This document shows, one piece after another, positions 41,255-49,688 of a stretch of 64,000 bases of DNA. The stretch covers positions 930,001 through 994,000 of the forward strand of contig NZ_JACXSS010000001.1 of NCBI RefSeq assembly GCF_014850955.1, in the 5' to 3' direction. The position numbers were made by a program, and so were the translations under genes. The notes beneath the pieces were generated by a model. That model saw only the letters and a program-made list of their open reading frames with translations. It had not been told where the DNA came from and did not search any database. Position 1 is the stretch's first letter; each line of letters begins with the position of its first letter. This stretch comes from Methylomonas albis (GTDB lineage: Bacteria; Pseudomonadota; Gammaproteobacteria; Methylococcales; Methylomonadaceae).

Positions 41255-41857
41255 CTATTCTTTCAGCGCTATCATCTCGGCCCGGTCTACGATGCTCAGT
41301 GTGATTTTGCCTTCCTGGCCCAACCAGCCAATACCTCGCTGGATGACTTTTTCTTCTTCCGGCAGTTCTTTAATCAGTTTTGTAACCGAGGTAGCACCGT
41401 TCTCGGATAAGTAATGCCAAATGCTGCCTGCGGTTAAACCGGTCCGTTCACTTGCCGATATTTCCGACGTTGCCGCTACGGGTTCCGGGACTGCGGTTTC
41501 AGGCTTTTTCGGCGCTTTCTTTGCTGGACTGGATTTTTTAGCGGTGGTTTTGGTAGTTTTAGGCTGTTCGGTTTCGGCAGTGGGAGTTATAGCTGCTGTA
41601 GGCGTTTCAGTTAGTTTTTTAGTCGCTTTGACTGTAGGTGTGTGTTCAGCCTTAGCGTTGGCTTCGACATCCGAGGTCTGATTCGGGGTTTTCTGCGCGG
41701 TGCTGGTTTTTTTAGCGGTAGTTTTACTAGCTACCGACGCTGCAGGTTGTTCCGCTTTGGCCTTTGTAGATAGGGGCTTTTCGGGGGTGGTTTTAGGTTT
41801 CTTCGTCATGAAATACACCATAGTCAGGATGAAAAAGAGTAGTAACGCTTCAGTCAT
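41255..41857 (-). CDS. Membrane-anchored Lys/Ala/Pro-rich protein with winged-helix (DUF2582-like) domain
   Basis: A 200-residue protein in three parts: a short N-terminal hydrophobic helix ([15 protein letters not shown]), a long low-complexity linker rich in Lys, Thr, Pro and Ala (residues 18-130), and a C-terminal winged-helix domain (residues 135-200: [19 protein letters not shown], then [22 protein letters not shown]) of the DUF2582 type. Linker composition is like histone-H1-type tails, so DNA binding at the membrane is possible. The start codon is 22 bases from a recombinase remnant in the opposite direction. Confidence 0.7.
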   Translation of the reverse strand: MTEALLLFFILTMVYFMTKKPKTTPEKPLSTKAKAEQPAASVASKTTAKKTSTAQKTPNQTSDVEANAKAEHTPTVKATKKLTETPTAAITPTAETEQPKTTKTTAKKSSPAKKAPKKPETAVPEPVAATSEISASERTGLTAGSIWHYLSENGATSVTKLIKELPEEEKVIQRGIGWLGQEGKITLSIVDRAEMIALKE

Positions 41858-41879
41858 GGAGGCTCTTCATACAGGCTGC

Positions 41880-42214
41880 TGAATATTACTCGACTTTGCG
41901 CTGATCTGACCAGTTCTGCCGGCAAGATGACCATGCAAGTGATCGCAGCTGTCGCCGAGTTTGAGCGTGATCTGTTGATTGAGCGAACCCAAGCGGGAAT
42001 CAGTCGCGCGAAGGCCGCGGGTAAACAGTTTGGTCGGCCGCCGGCACTTAATGCGGAAGCGCGTGCTGACGTTGTCAAACGCTTGGCCGCAGGCAGCAAC
42101 GTTTCCGAGTTGGCTCGAGAATTCAAAACCACTCGGCAAACCATTATGCGGATTCGGGAAGCGGCGATGAAATCACCGCAAACTGATCATACGGTCCACT
42201 CTTCTGGGGAGTAA
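41880..42214 (+). pseudogene. Serine recombinase (resolvase/invertase), C-terminal remnant
   Basis: In frame this reads [40 protein letters not shown] and [11 protein letters not shown] with a final Hin-type helix-turn-helix ([19 protein letters not shown]). These are the E-helix and DNA-binding parts of a serine recombinase. The N-terminal catalytic half, with the active Ser, is absent upstream of about 41880. An internal ATG at 41927 could give a short DNA-binding protein, but it is more likely debris of an element. It is adjacent to the WGR gene (3-base gap). Confidence 0.8.
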
Positions 42215-42217
42215 CTG

Positions 42218-42454
42218 ATGAATCATCTATATCTTGAAAGACACGATACCGAAAACAACCTGCATCGGTTTTACCAGATGTTTGTCACGCCAGGTCTATT
42301 TGATGATTGGTCACTGATCAAGGAGTGGGGCAGGGTAGGTTCTCCAGGCACAGTCAGGAAGGAGTGGTTCGATACCCAGGAAGAAGCCATTGTCGCTGGG
42401 AATAAGTTGTACACGGCCAAATGTAAAAAGGGTTATCAAGTGATTAGCGTTTAG
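42218..42454 (+). CDS. WGR-domain protein
   Basis: A 78-residue stand-alone WGR domain: LYLERHDTENNLHRFYQM, the signature EWGRVGSPGTVR, then EWFDTQEEAIVAGNKL and KKGYQVISV. WGR domains bind nucleic acid in PARPs and bacterial proteins. It directly follows the recombinase remnant with GGGGAG as ribosome site. A damaged second copy of its 3' half lies at the tnsC deletion junction (38534-38617). Confidence 0.8.
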   Translation: MNHLYLERHDTENNLHRFYQMFVTPGLFDDWSLIKEWGRVGSPGTVRKEWFDTQEEAIVAGNKLYTAKCKKGYQVISV

Positions 42455-42580
42455 GCCGCAATTGAAACAGCGCTTGCTATCAGTGTATTCTCCGCAGCCT
42501 AGCGTTAACCTCATTTAGGGTTACAAGGACTTTCAATCACGCTACCGCCAAATTTACCGGTAGATAACAGCAAAAAGCTC

Positions 42581-43402
42581 ATGGCCATCAAAAAATCCGA
42601 GCTGTATAGCTCGCTATGGAAAAGCTGCGACGAACTGCGCGGCGGAATGGATGCATCGCAATACAAGGATTGTGTGCTGGTATTGCTGTTTATCAAATAT
42701 GTCAGTGATAAATATGCCGGTATACCTTACGCCCCGGTTACCATTCCGGAAGGTGCCAGTTTTAAAGATATGGTCGCCCTCAAAGGCAAGCCCGACATTG
42801 GCGATCAGATCAATAAAAAGATCATTGCGCCGTTAAAGTCAGCCAACAAACTGACCGACATGCCGGACTTCAACGATGCCGGCAAACTGGGCAGCGGTAG
42901 TGAAATGGTCGAGAAGCTGACCAGCCTGATTGCCATCTTCGAGAACCCCGCCCTGGACTTCTCCAAAAACCGCGCCGAAGGCGACGACATCCTCGGCGAT
43001 GCCTACGAATTTTTGATGCGGCATTTTGCTGTCGACAGCGGTAAGAGCAAAGGCCAGTTTTATACGCCGGCGGAAGTCAGTCGGGTTATCGCCCAAATCA
43101 TCGGTATCAGCGAGGCCAACACCAGCAGCAATACTACGGTGTACGATCCCACCTGCGGCTCAGGCTCATTGTTACTGAAAGTCGGCGACGAAGCCAATGC
43201 CAAAGTTACTCTAAATGGTCAGGAAAAGGACGGCGCTACCAGCGGTTTGGCACGGATGAATATGATCCTGCACGACCATGCTACGGCGTTGATCTTTCAA
43301 GGCAACACGCTGGCAGACCCTAAATTCAAAGACGGCGAAACACTTAAAACCTTCGACTACGTAGTCGCCAATAGAGTGGATGGTAGATTTCACTACATAT
43401 AA
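42581..43402 (+). pseudogene. hsdM: Type I restriction-modification methylase HsdM, N-terminal part only
   Basis: 273 codons of the M subunit: N-terminal helical domain (SELYSSLWKSCDELRGGMD), FLMRHFAVDSGKSKGQFYTPAEVSR and SAM motif I YDPTCGSGSLLL at about residue 188. It breaks off within motif IV: FDYVVAN is followed by RVDGRF instead of PPF. Catalysis needs NPPF, so the product should be inactive. hsdS and hsdR are absent. The break at about 43370 marks an insertion or deletion next to the tyrosine recombinase. Confidence 0.85.
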
Positions 43403-43462
43403 CTTGACAAGAGGGTCCTTTTGTCTAAATTCACAAAATATAACGACATTAGATATTAATGT

Positions 43463-44452
43463 ATGGAACGGAGCTTTAAAGTCGCATACGCAGACCCTGG
43501 GTTCATCGCTCAGGCCGGCTTTGCGAAAGTCGCAGACTTACCTTTCATCTTTGACTCACAGCTTGCCTATCACCGCCTAGGTAGCCAATTCCTGATTGAT
43601 CGTGGGCTAGGAATCTGGGATCCTCGTCATCGCGGAGCTGACCAAAACCCATACCCACCAACGACCAAGAGCATAAAAAACTATGCGGATCGGCTTGCGA
43701 ATTTCCTGGAATGGTGCACAGTTCGTGGTCTTAATCCGAAGATTGCCGATTACAAGCGGGATTTGATTGGACGATATCAAAACGAAATGCTTAATGGAAC
43801 CTGGTCTCGCGATAACAGGCCGCTGTCTGAACGCACGATCAATGTTCGTATCGACACTGCGGTTGACTACTTATCCTGGATGGCAGACAAGGAGTTGCGC
43901 GCTCCGTTCTCGATACCGAAGATCACGCGCTCCGGTGTGGTTGCAAACCCCAAAAGTTTTCGGGGGCACTCTCCAAAAGAAATCGAGGTTCGGGCAGGTA
44001 AACTTCGCGAAGCCGACGGGCACTTAAAATTTCCGGATGACACGGAGATAGCTGCCTGGCTTAATCGATTGTACGCAAAGGAAGTTTCAGGACCCACTGT
44101 AGGACTGATTGCCGAGCTTGTACTGGAAACTGGTATCCGTCGTGAAGAAGCCGCGAGTTGGAGGCTGGACACTTTGCCCATAGAGCGAGACAAGTGGCAG
44201 ATTGTTAATCCGTCATCTGAAATCGAAAACCAGGCAGTGGCCGTCAACCTTCGATATGGGACAAAAGGTAAGGAATATGGGCGTGATCACGGCGACAAGA
44301 TCGGCCCATCCGGTGAAATTCTTTTGCCATTACCTCTAGCTCTAAAACTTCATTATTACCGTGAAAAGGTCCGCCCTAAGGTGCTTGCTATAGCAACCCG
44401 GAAGGGCGCGGGGCTGGCCGAGCAAAGGAAGAATCTGTACATCTATTTTTAA
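43463..44452 (+). pseudogene. Tyrosine recombinase/integrase, C-terminally truncated
   Basis: 329 codons with an N-terminal core-binding SAM-like domain (KSIKNYADRLANFLEWCTVRG) and the first part of the catalytic domain with Arg I in LETGIRREEAASW (about residue 226). The HxxR and nucleophile Tyr motifs are missing: from about 44440 the sequence switches to group II intron maturase sequence in another frame. Probably dead. Its start lies 60 bases after the broken hsdM end. Confidence 0.8.
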
Positions 44453-44660
44453 AGCCCGCCACTGGCAAGCGTTACGCAACAAGTATAAGGTGAGAAAGCG
44501 TGCAGACGGAGGCTATCCACTTTCGTATCTCTACCAGACACTAGGTTTGGTGCGCTTAAGCCGCTTGGGGTGTGACGAACCGTGGGCGAAAGCGTGACAT
44601 CTTGTCCGAGAGCCGGATGCGGGAAATCTGCCAGTCCGGTTCGATGAGCGGGGTGTGGAA
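44440..44660 (+). mobile_element. Group II intron 3' remnant (maturase C-terminus plus domain V)
   Basis: A frame offset from the integrase reads FKARHWQALRNKYKVRKRADGG, then [19 protein letters not shown] and ends PWAKA-stop at about 44590, like the C-terminus of intron-encoded reverse transcriptases. Twenty bases later, 44610-44642 folds as a group II domain V: GAGCCGGA pairs with TCCGGTTC around an inner GCGG-GAAA-type hairpin. The rest of the intron is gone. (FKARHWQALRNKYKVRKR is the first quoted block; key residues only.). Confidence 0.7.
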
Positions 44661-45220
44661 ACGGGGTTACGGTAAGGCTATTAGGACACCGTCAAACGAA
44701 AGGCACGGAAACAGCAAGCCAAACCTAATGCTACCGCGCCACATCTCGACTCTACCGGTTGAACTCAATGACGAGCGGCTGCTTTCGGGAATCGGAATTT
44801 CATTGACCGCTTTGCGGCGATGAATCCGAAGAGAAGACGGTCGCTTGGCGACCCAAATTAGTCGGTCAGCCTGAATTTTTTGATGGCAGCAAATGAACGT
44901 AATGCTGCCATTCCGTTGCAACTTCTCAAACCCACTAATATTTTTATTGTTAGGCTATTAGTACATTTGTACTGGTACAAATGCGCCATTGATAAAAGAC
45001 GCGATTTATTACAGGATAAATGAAGATTTGATTGAATTGGTGTTATGGCCCCTAAGTTGACAGACATAAGTTAATTTGCTTTTACAGGAAACGACGAGAA
45101 ACCTACCATTCAACGTATAGGTGCGATTAGTTTGAGTAATCGCACATACCAGATCAACATTCCTCCGATTACGCTATCGCTAATCGGAAATACACTGCTG
45201 ATAATAAAGGGGAACCGAAC
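44661..45220. other. Intergenic region with repeat family B and twin hairpins
   Basis: Contains a degenerate repeat (about 44745-44870) related to 48425-48530. Upstream of the DUF2235 gene are two clean hairpins: GTGCGATTA/TAATCGCAC (45121-45145) and TCCGATTA/TAATCGGA (45164-45188). No gene is supported. Confidence 0.5.
45121..45188. promoter_or_regulatory. Two adjacent hairpins upstream of DUF2235 gene
   Basis: Stem 1: GTGCGATTA (45121-45129) with TAATCGCAC (45137-45145). Stem 2: TCCGATTA (45164-45171) with TAATCGGA (45181-45188). They end 33 bases before the start codon, with no T-run. Could be leader structure or repeat debris. Confidence 0.35.
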
Positions 45221-46507
45221 ATGAAAGTTTTACTTGGCAATATTTTTTGGGCGTGGGATCAGAGGTATTTTTTGCGACAAATAGGTGGTATCGCCCTGGT
45301 TTTTTTATTATCTGGTTTCGCGCAGACACCAATGGCACAAATAGAAACTTCCGATGTTGGTGAAAAAAATATTAAACTACTTGGAAATCCAGATCAACAT
45401 AAGAATATATTCATTTTTTTTGATGGAACCTTGAATGACCAAAAATCATCAACAAATGTTTGGAACTTATATAATTTAATTGCTGGTAATAATGACCCAC
45501 AAACTACTGAGGTCTATATTAAAGGCGTTGGAACTACTGATAATCCAGTACTAGGTGCAGCCCTAGGGAAAGGAATGGAAGAACGTATTCTTACAGGATA
45601 CAAATTTATTATTGAAAATTACCATCCTGGAGATAATATTTATATTTTTGGTTTTAGTAGAGGCGCACATGAAGCCAGATCTCTTGCTGGACTCCTCGCT
45701 TTAGCTGGATATCCAATATTGTCTGCCGAAAACAAAAACAAACTTATGGACATCGGCAATACAATTCTAGATTTTTCAAAAGATAAAAGTGATGAGGACG
45801 CAGATTATAGAAATGCATTGAAATCTTCTGTTCCGGGCCAACCCCCCGTATTAGCAAAAGAGATTAAAGAAGAATTAGACCTAGACATGTTACCGGTGGA
45901 AATTACGTTCTTAGGTGTTTGGGACACGGTTCCAGGTTCTTCATTTAAAAATTATGGTGCCTGCAAAGAGGAAAAAGGTTTCGTTAAAACGTATTTTTCT
46001 TGGCTTCCTGGGATTAGTGCTGGAGAACGCTATAAGACAGACTCATACCCAGCCATCCATTACATTGTTCATGCGGTGTCATTAGACGAAAAACGGAGCA
46101 AATTCAAGCCGATACTATTATGTCCGCCCATCAATGCTCAAGCCACTGAGACGACAGAAGTTTGGTTTCCTGGAGCTCATGCTGATGTCGGTGGAGGATA
46201 TGAGGATTCGCATGAACTCCAAGACATTTCATTAAGTTGGATGATTGATCAACTTGCAAATAAAGGTAAATATAAATTCAATCCAAGGCCACCTAAAATT
46301 GAGGGTGTAGCAGAAGGTTTAGCTCATTGGTCTATAAAAGACTTTCCTGCAAATACCGGGAGCGAGTGCGTAGATCGCGAGCCACCTCCGGCGGCCACAC
46401 TCCATCCCAGTATCGATAAGCGAAAACGATCCTCCCCGGTACCCATCCGAGTTAATGGGGTTGTGAAACGTTTAGGCTACCCTCTTAATTGTGCAGATTT
46501 ACAATGA
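45221..46507 (+). CDS. Exported DUF2235 alpha/beta-hydrolase
   Basis: A 428-residue protein with an N-terminal hydrophobic export segment (GGIALVFLLSGFAQTPMA) followed by a DUF2235 domain: NIFIFFDGTLND, the nucleophile elbow GFSRGAHEAR (Ser around 146), VWDTVPG (Asp) and the His motif GAHADVGGGY (around 317). This domain is found in phospholipase-type T6SS effectors. Here a signal sequence replaces the usual T6SS context, and no T6SS gene is in view. AAGGGG precedes the ATG. A membrane protein gene follows after 175 bases and could protect the host membrane. Confidence 0.8.
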   Translation: MKVLLGNIFWAWDQRYFLRQIGGIALVFLLSGFAQTPMAQIETSDVGEKNIKLLGNPDQHKNIFIFFDGTLNDQKSSTNVWNLYNLIAGNNDPQTTEVYIKGVGTTDNPVLGAALGKGMEERILTGYKFIIENYHPGDNIYIFGFSRGAHEARSLAGLLALAGYPILSAENKNKLMDIGNTILDFSKDKSDEDADYRNALKSSVPGQPPVLAKEIKEELDLDMLPVEITFLGVWDTVPGSSFKNYGACKEEKGFVKTYFSWLPGISAGERYKTDSYPAIHYIVHAVSLDEKRSKFKPILLCPPINAQATETTEVWFPGAHADVGGGYEDSHELQDISLSWMIDQLANKGKYKFNPRPPKIEGVAEGLAHWSIKDFPANTGSECVDREPPPAATLHPSIDKRKRSSPVPIRVNGVVKRLGYPLNCADLQ

Positions 46508-46625
46508 TTCAGAGAAGCAACTATGCTTATTCAACGCTGCAAGTTGACCGCCTCTATCGTGGCGGCAACTAAGCATAATGAGGCCTTGGAAATTTCAGTG
46601 CATACTAAAAATTAGGGCTTGACAA

Positions 46626-46655
46626 GGTAGCAGTCGTTCATTTCCGGCTGCTACC
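46626..46655 (+). terminator. Hairpin after DUF2235 gene
   Basis: GGTAGCAG (46626-46633) pairs exactly with CTGCTACC (46648-46655), followed by GATTTTG. It sits between the DUF2235 gene and the membrane protein gene. Confidence 0.4.
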
Positions 46656-46682
46656 GATTTTGAATGAGCAAATTCGTCCTAT

Positions 46683-47261
46683 TTGCGGGCAGTTGCCACA
46701 CCGATGAGGCAGAGAGTTGATCGTTATCAGGCAAAGGTGCCTGTCACTGATTACATGCAGGGGGCTATGAATAGGAATTTTGCTAAGTGTATTGCAGCAC
46801 TGATTATTGATTTTAGTTGTTTATGCGCGCTTGTTTATATTTTATACCGGTGTCATGGCGGCCAATACTCGACGGAATTTTGGATAACTCTATTGTTATC
46901 TTTATTTGGAATTCTCATCGGGTGGTTAACCGTTTATTTAGCCACCCCAAAACGACAACATGAGGTTGTTAACTTTCCAAAATATGCGAATTTAATTTAC
47001 TCCGGTGTCACTGGGTATTTTCTCGCCAAACTGGAGCCAACACTAAATCATATTTTTGAGAATTCAGGATTAATAAACAACGTATTTTATGGGGTTAGAT
47101 TTCTCGGATTCGTGTCTGCCACAATAATTGGCGCGATTGGAATGTATGTTTTTAGAGTCTATTTAGGGGAATCCACAAAAAAAACTGATTCAGAAAATAG
47201 CATACATATACCGGAAACAACGGGTACAGCATCGTTAAGGCAGGTACCGGAGAAGAAGTGA
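46683..47261 (+). CDS. Hypothetical membrane protein
   Basis: 192 residues with four likely membrane segments (CIAALIIDFSCLCALVYIL, FWITLLLSLFGILIGWLTVYLA, a weaker NLIYSGVTGYFLA and FLGFVSATIIGAIGMYVFRVYL) and a polar C-terminal tail. The true start is uncertain; ATG codons at 46704, 46755 and 46767 are alternatives. Family not recognised. Position after the DUF2235 hydrolase makes a role as a partner or immunity protein conceivable, but nothing in the sequence shows it. Confidence 0.6.
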   Translation: MRAVATPMRQRVDRYQAKVPVTDYMQGAMNRNFAKCIAALIIDFSCLCALVYILYRCHGGQYSTEFWITLLLSLFGILIGWLTVYLATPKRQHEVVNFPKYANLIYSGVTGYFLAKLEPTLNHIFENSGLINNVFYGVRFLGFVSATIIGAIGMYVFRVYLGESTKKTDSENSIHIPETTGTASLRQVPEKK

Positions 47262-47369
47262 TTCAATGCAGCGACTTGACCATTACCAACTCCTGATGCC
47301 TGTTGTCGACGTTATTCAGTTAACTGTTTAATTATTTGGTGTGCTCGCAATTTACAGTATTATGTCTGT

Positions 47370-48104
47370 ATGTCATCGATAGAAATTCTAAGTTTAATTG
47401 CCTCAACTCCATTTCTAATTGGCCTTTCTGCTTGGCTCGGAAAAGTGTGGGCAGCAAGAATTGCCCGAGAAGAAAAATCAGTTATTGACAAAGAGCTCCA
47501 AAATCAAAAAGATTGCGCGGCAATTGCGTTGGAAGAATTTAAGACACAAGCCCAACTAGATATCCAAAGCCTTCGCACGGAAGCTGAGAAACTTAACATA
47601 TCCCTCAAGCAGCAATTGGAAATATCAAAGGAGTTCGAACTTTGGGCCAAGAATCGCGAAGACGCGATGATGTCGACTATTAGTTTGACTTTTCAGGAAA
47701 TATCTAAACAAGTTTCTTCATCAGTAAATGCGTTCTGCTGGATCACATGGTGTGCGAAATTTGATTCTGATAATCTAACTTTTGAGACTATAAAGGCTCA
47801 TAATTTATCAATGAAAGAAACGATTGCAAATCTAATGGGAGCCGTAACGTTTTTAGCATCAGTAGATTCAGAAATCTATAGGCCAATAAGAAATTTGGTC
47901 AAAGAGATATTGGAATTAGACTATATTATTTCAAACGCAGCTGCTGGCAATGACAATTCAATTAAGAATATTCAGGTAGAATTGGCGAAGATTCATCCTC
48001 GCGCAGGGGTGATGCACCTTGATGTCCCAGACAGACTTGCTGATCTGTTATCCGACAGGTTAAGTGCTAGAGCATCTGATATAACTAGAGATAACGGTGA
48101 ATAA
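47370..48104 (+). CDS. Hypothetical protein with N-terminal membrane helix and coiled coil
   Basis: 244 residues: a short hydrophobic helix (SIEILSLIASTPFLIGLSAWLGKV), a coiled-coil stretch (about residues 30-85, EEKSVIDKELQNQKDC and LRTEAEKLNISLKQQLE) and a helical C-terminal domain. No known motif. AT-rich, like the other cargo genes. Function unknown. Confidence 0.6.
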   Translation: MSSIEILSLIASTPFLIGLSAWLGKVWAARIAREEKSVIDKELQNQKDCAAIALEEFKTQAQLDIQSLRTEAEKLNISLKQQLEISKEFELWAKNREDAMMSTISLTFQEISKQVSSSVNAFCWITWCAKFDSDNLTFETIKAHNLSMKETIANLMGAVTFLASVDSEIYRPIRNLVKEILELDYIISNAAAGNDNSIKNIQVELAKIHPRAGVMHLDVPDRLADLLSDRLSARASDITRDNGE

Positions 48105-48991
48105 AAAATATTTTTCAGCCTAATTGTGACTGACTTCCGAACCGGAAAATATATTCACCCAATTCTTACTGTGTTTGGAAAAGTCGAAGTGGTCATCCTA
48201 ACATGGCGCTCAACCGGGGCGCGGTTGTAATGCGGTTAGCTATTTGGGCCGGCCCCAAGTTGAACGGCAGCTCATTGAAACATCGCCGACACTGAACGCA
48301 AAGCCTCGAATGTCAGCTAGTGGCCGGTTTGGTGAGGTCACCAAAGACCGCTTTGTAGATTTACAACCAGCATACTCTGGATTTTTTCACTGGCCGCTTT
48401 GGAGAAACCCGACAGGCAAGTTTGGGTCGGTTTGACCCAGTGACGAACGGCCGCTATCGGGTATCGGAATTCAATGACGGCTTTCGGGCGATGAATCTGA
48501 AAGCTGGCAGTCGCAAGGCGACCCTCAGGAGTCAGTCGCCTCTCCTTAAACATTGGCGGCTTATACCCTCAAAGCTGACATCAAAGTTTCGATCAGCTTC
48601 AACCAATAATCGAATAGGGTTGATCTATCCTGTTTTAGCAAATTGACGTAACTGAACTCAATCAGGATTATGGGGTGTCGATTTTTTTTACACCTAGCGT
48701 CCATACATATTCATTAGAACGGGCATCAGCGATTAGCATAAAGTTCTTTCAACTCTGTTCCTGCGCTAGGGAATTCGTAGCAATTCAACATTAAAAATAT
48801 GACTTCATTGACGTCGATTGAATTCTTCAAACGAATTAATCGATGTCAGCATTATTTACAATTTTTGTTAGTTGATATTTTGGGGCGTTTATAAGTCAAT
48901 GACTTTTATATGGTAATTTTATTGGCACGAGTTTTGAGTAAAGATAGATCAATTATTTAAACTTAATCAATTGTCCGAAAGGGAAGTCATT
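48105..48991. other. Long intergenic region with repeat family B
   Basis: About 890 bases. Degenerate repeats occupy 48235-48550; the section 48425-48530 resembles 44745-44870. The last 250 bases are AT-rich and probably hold the promoter of the cohesin-like gene. No gene supported. Confidence 0.5.
48425..48530 (+). repeat. Dispersed repeat family B
   Basis: Shares the order TGAC..CGGC.GCT.TCGGG.ATCGGAATT then CAATGAC..CTTT.GGCGATGAATC with 44755-44850. Degenerate; spacing conserved. Confidence 0.5.
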
Positions 48992-49609
48992 ATGAATAAG
49001 ATTGCATCGACTCTTATCAGTGCAGCTCTGTATATGTTTTCAATAACACCATCGCATGCTGTTGCCATCCTAGATATCTCACCTAGCATTCAAAGTGTTG
49101 GTATCAGTTCACCTGTTTCCTTTGCGGTTACTTTATCTGGGCTTGACGCCAATACTGCACTCAGTGTTTACGATCTGGATATCGGCTTCGATCCCACCTT
49201 ATTATCTTTTTCACAAGTAACTTTTGGGGATCCGTTGCTAGGTGATCAACTGGATCTGTTAAATCTTGGATTGAATGGCCCAACCGCAACAGCGGGCCTC
49301 GGGTTGATTAACCTGATTGAGTTTTCCTTAGACGATACGGCTGCGCTGCTTGCTCAGCAAGCGGACAGTTTCACACTGGCAATATTGTCTTTCAACACGC
49401 TAACAGCCGGAACAAGCCCGATTACTCTATCGGTCAACGGACTGACTGACACAAACGCAGCCGATATTCCATACACCGTTCGTAACGGAGCAATCGTTAT
49501 CGGTGGTGATCCAAGCACTAACACTGTACCAGAGCCGGAAGCCCTTTTGCTGCTATTGAGCGGTAGTTTGGCATTTCTGCTAAACCCTCGTCGCAATCGT
49601 TTTCTATAA
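48992..49609 (+). CDS. Secreted cohesin-like protein with PEP-CTERM anchor
   Basis: About 205 residues from the ATG at 48992, which follows GGGAAG; a TTG/ATG further upstream adds seven residues. Signal peptide (ITPSHA-VA). The mature domain resembles cohesins: ISPSIQSVGISSPVSFAVTL, then SVYDLDIGFDPTLLSFSQVTFGD, a beta-sandwich pattern. The C-terminus is a PEP-CTERM signal: VPEPEALLLLLSGSLAFLL then basic NPRRNR. It lies 79 bases before an RHS protein that carries a dockerin-like insert, suggesting that the two bind each other at the cell surface. (DLDIGFDPTLLSFS is the key signature.). Confidence 0.8.
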   Translation: MNKIASTLISAALYMFSITPSHAVAILDISPSIQSVGISSPVSFAVTLSGLDANTALSVYDLDIGFDPTLLSFSQVTFGDPLLGDQLDLLNLGLNGPTATAGLGLINLIEFSLDDTAALLAQQADSFTLAILSFNTLTAGTSPITLSVNGLTDTNAADIPYTVRNGAIVIGGDPSTNTVPEPEALLLLLSGSLAFLLNPRRNRFL

Positions 49610-49688
49610 CGATCAACAGCATGCAATATCGACAACTGCGTTCGAGCGGGCGCAGTTGGATTTCAATATCTGATTAACAGGAAGGAAT

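Noticed and set aside
41927..42214. Intact small DNA-binding regulator starting at the internal ATG
   Set aside because: Upstream in-frame codons ([10 protein letters not shown]) still match serine recombinases, so this is a truncated recombinase.
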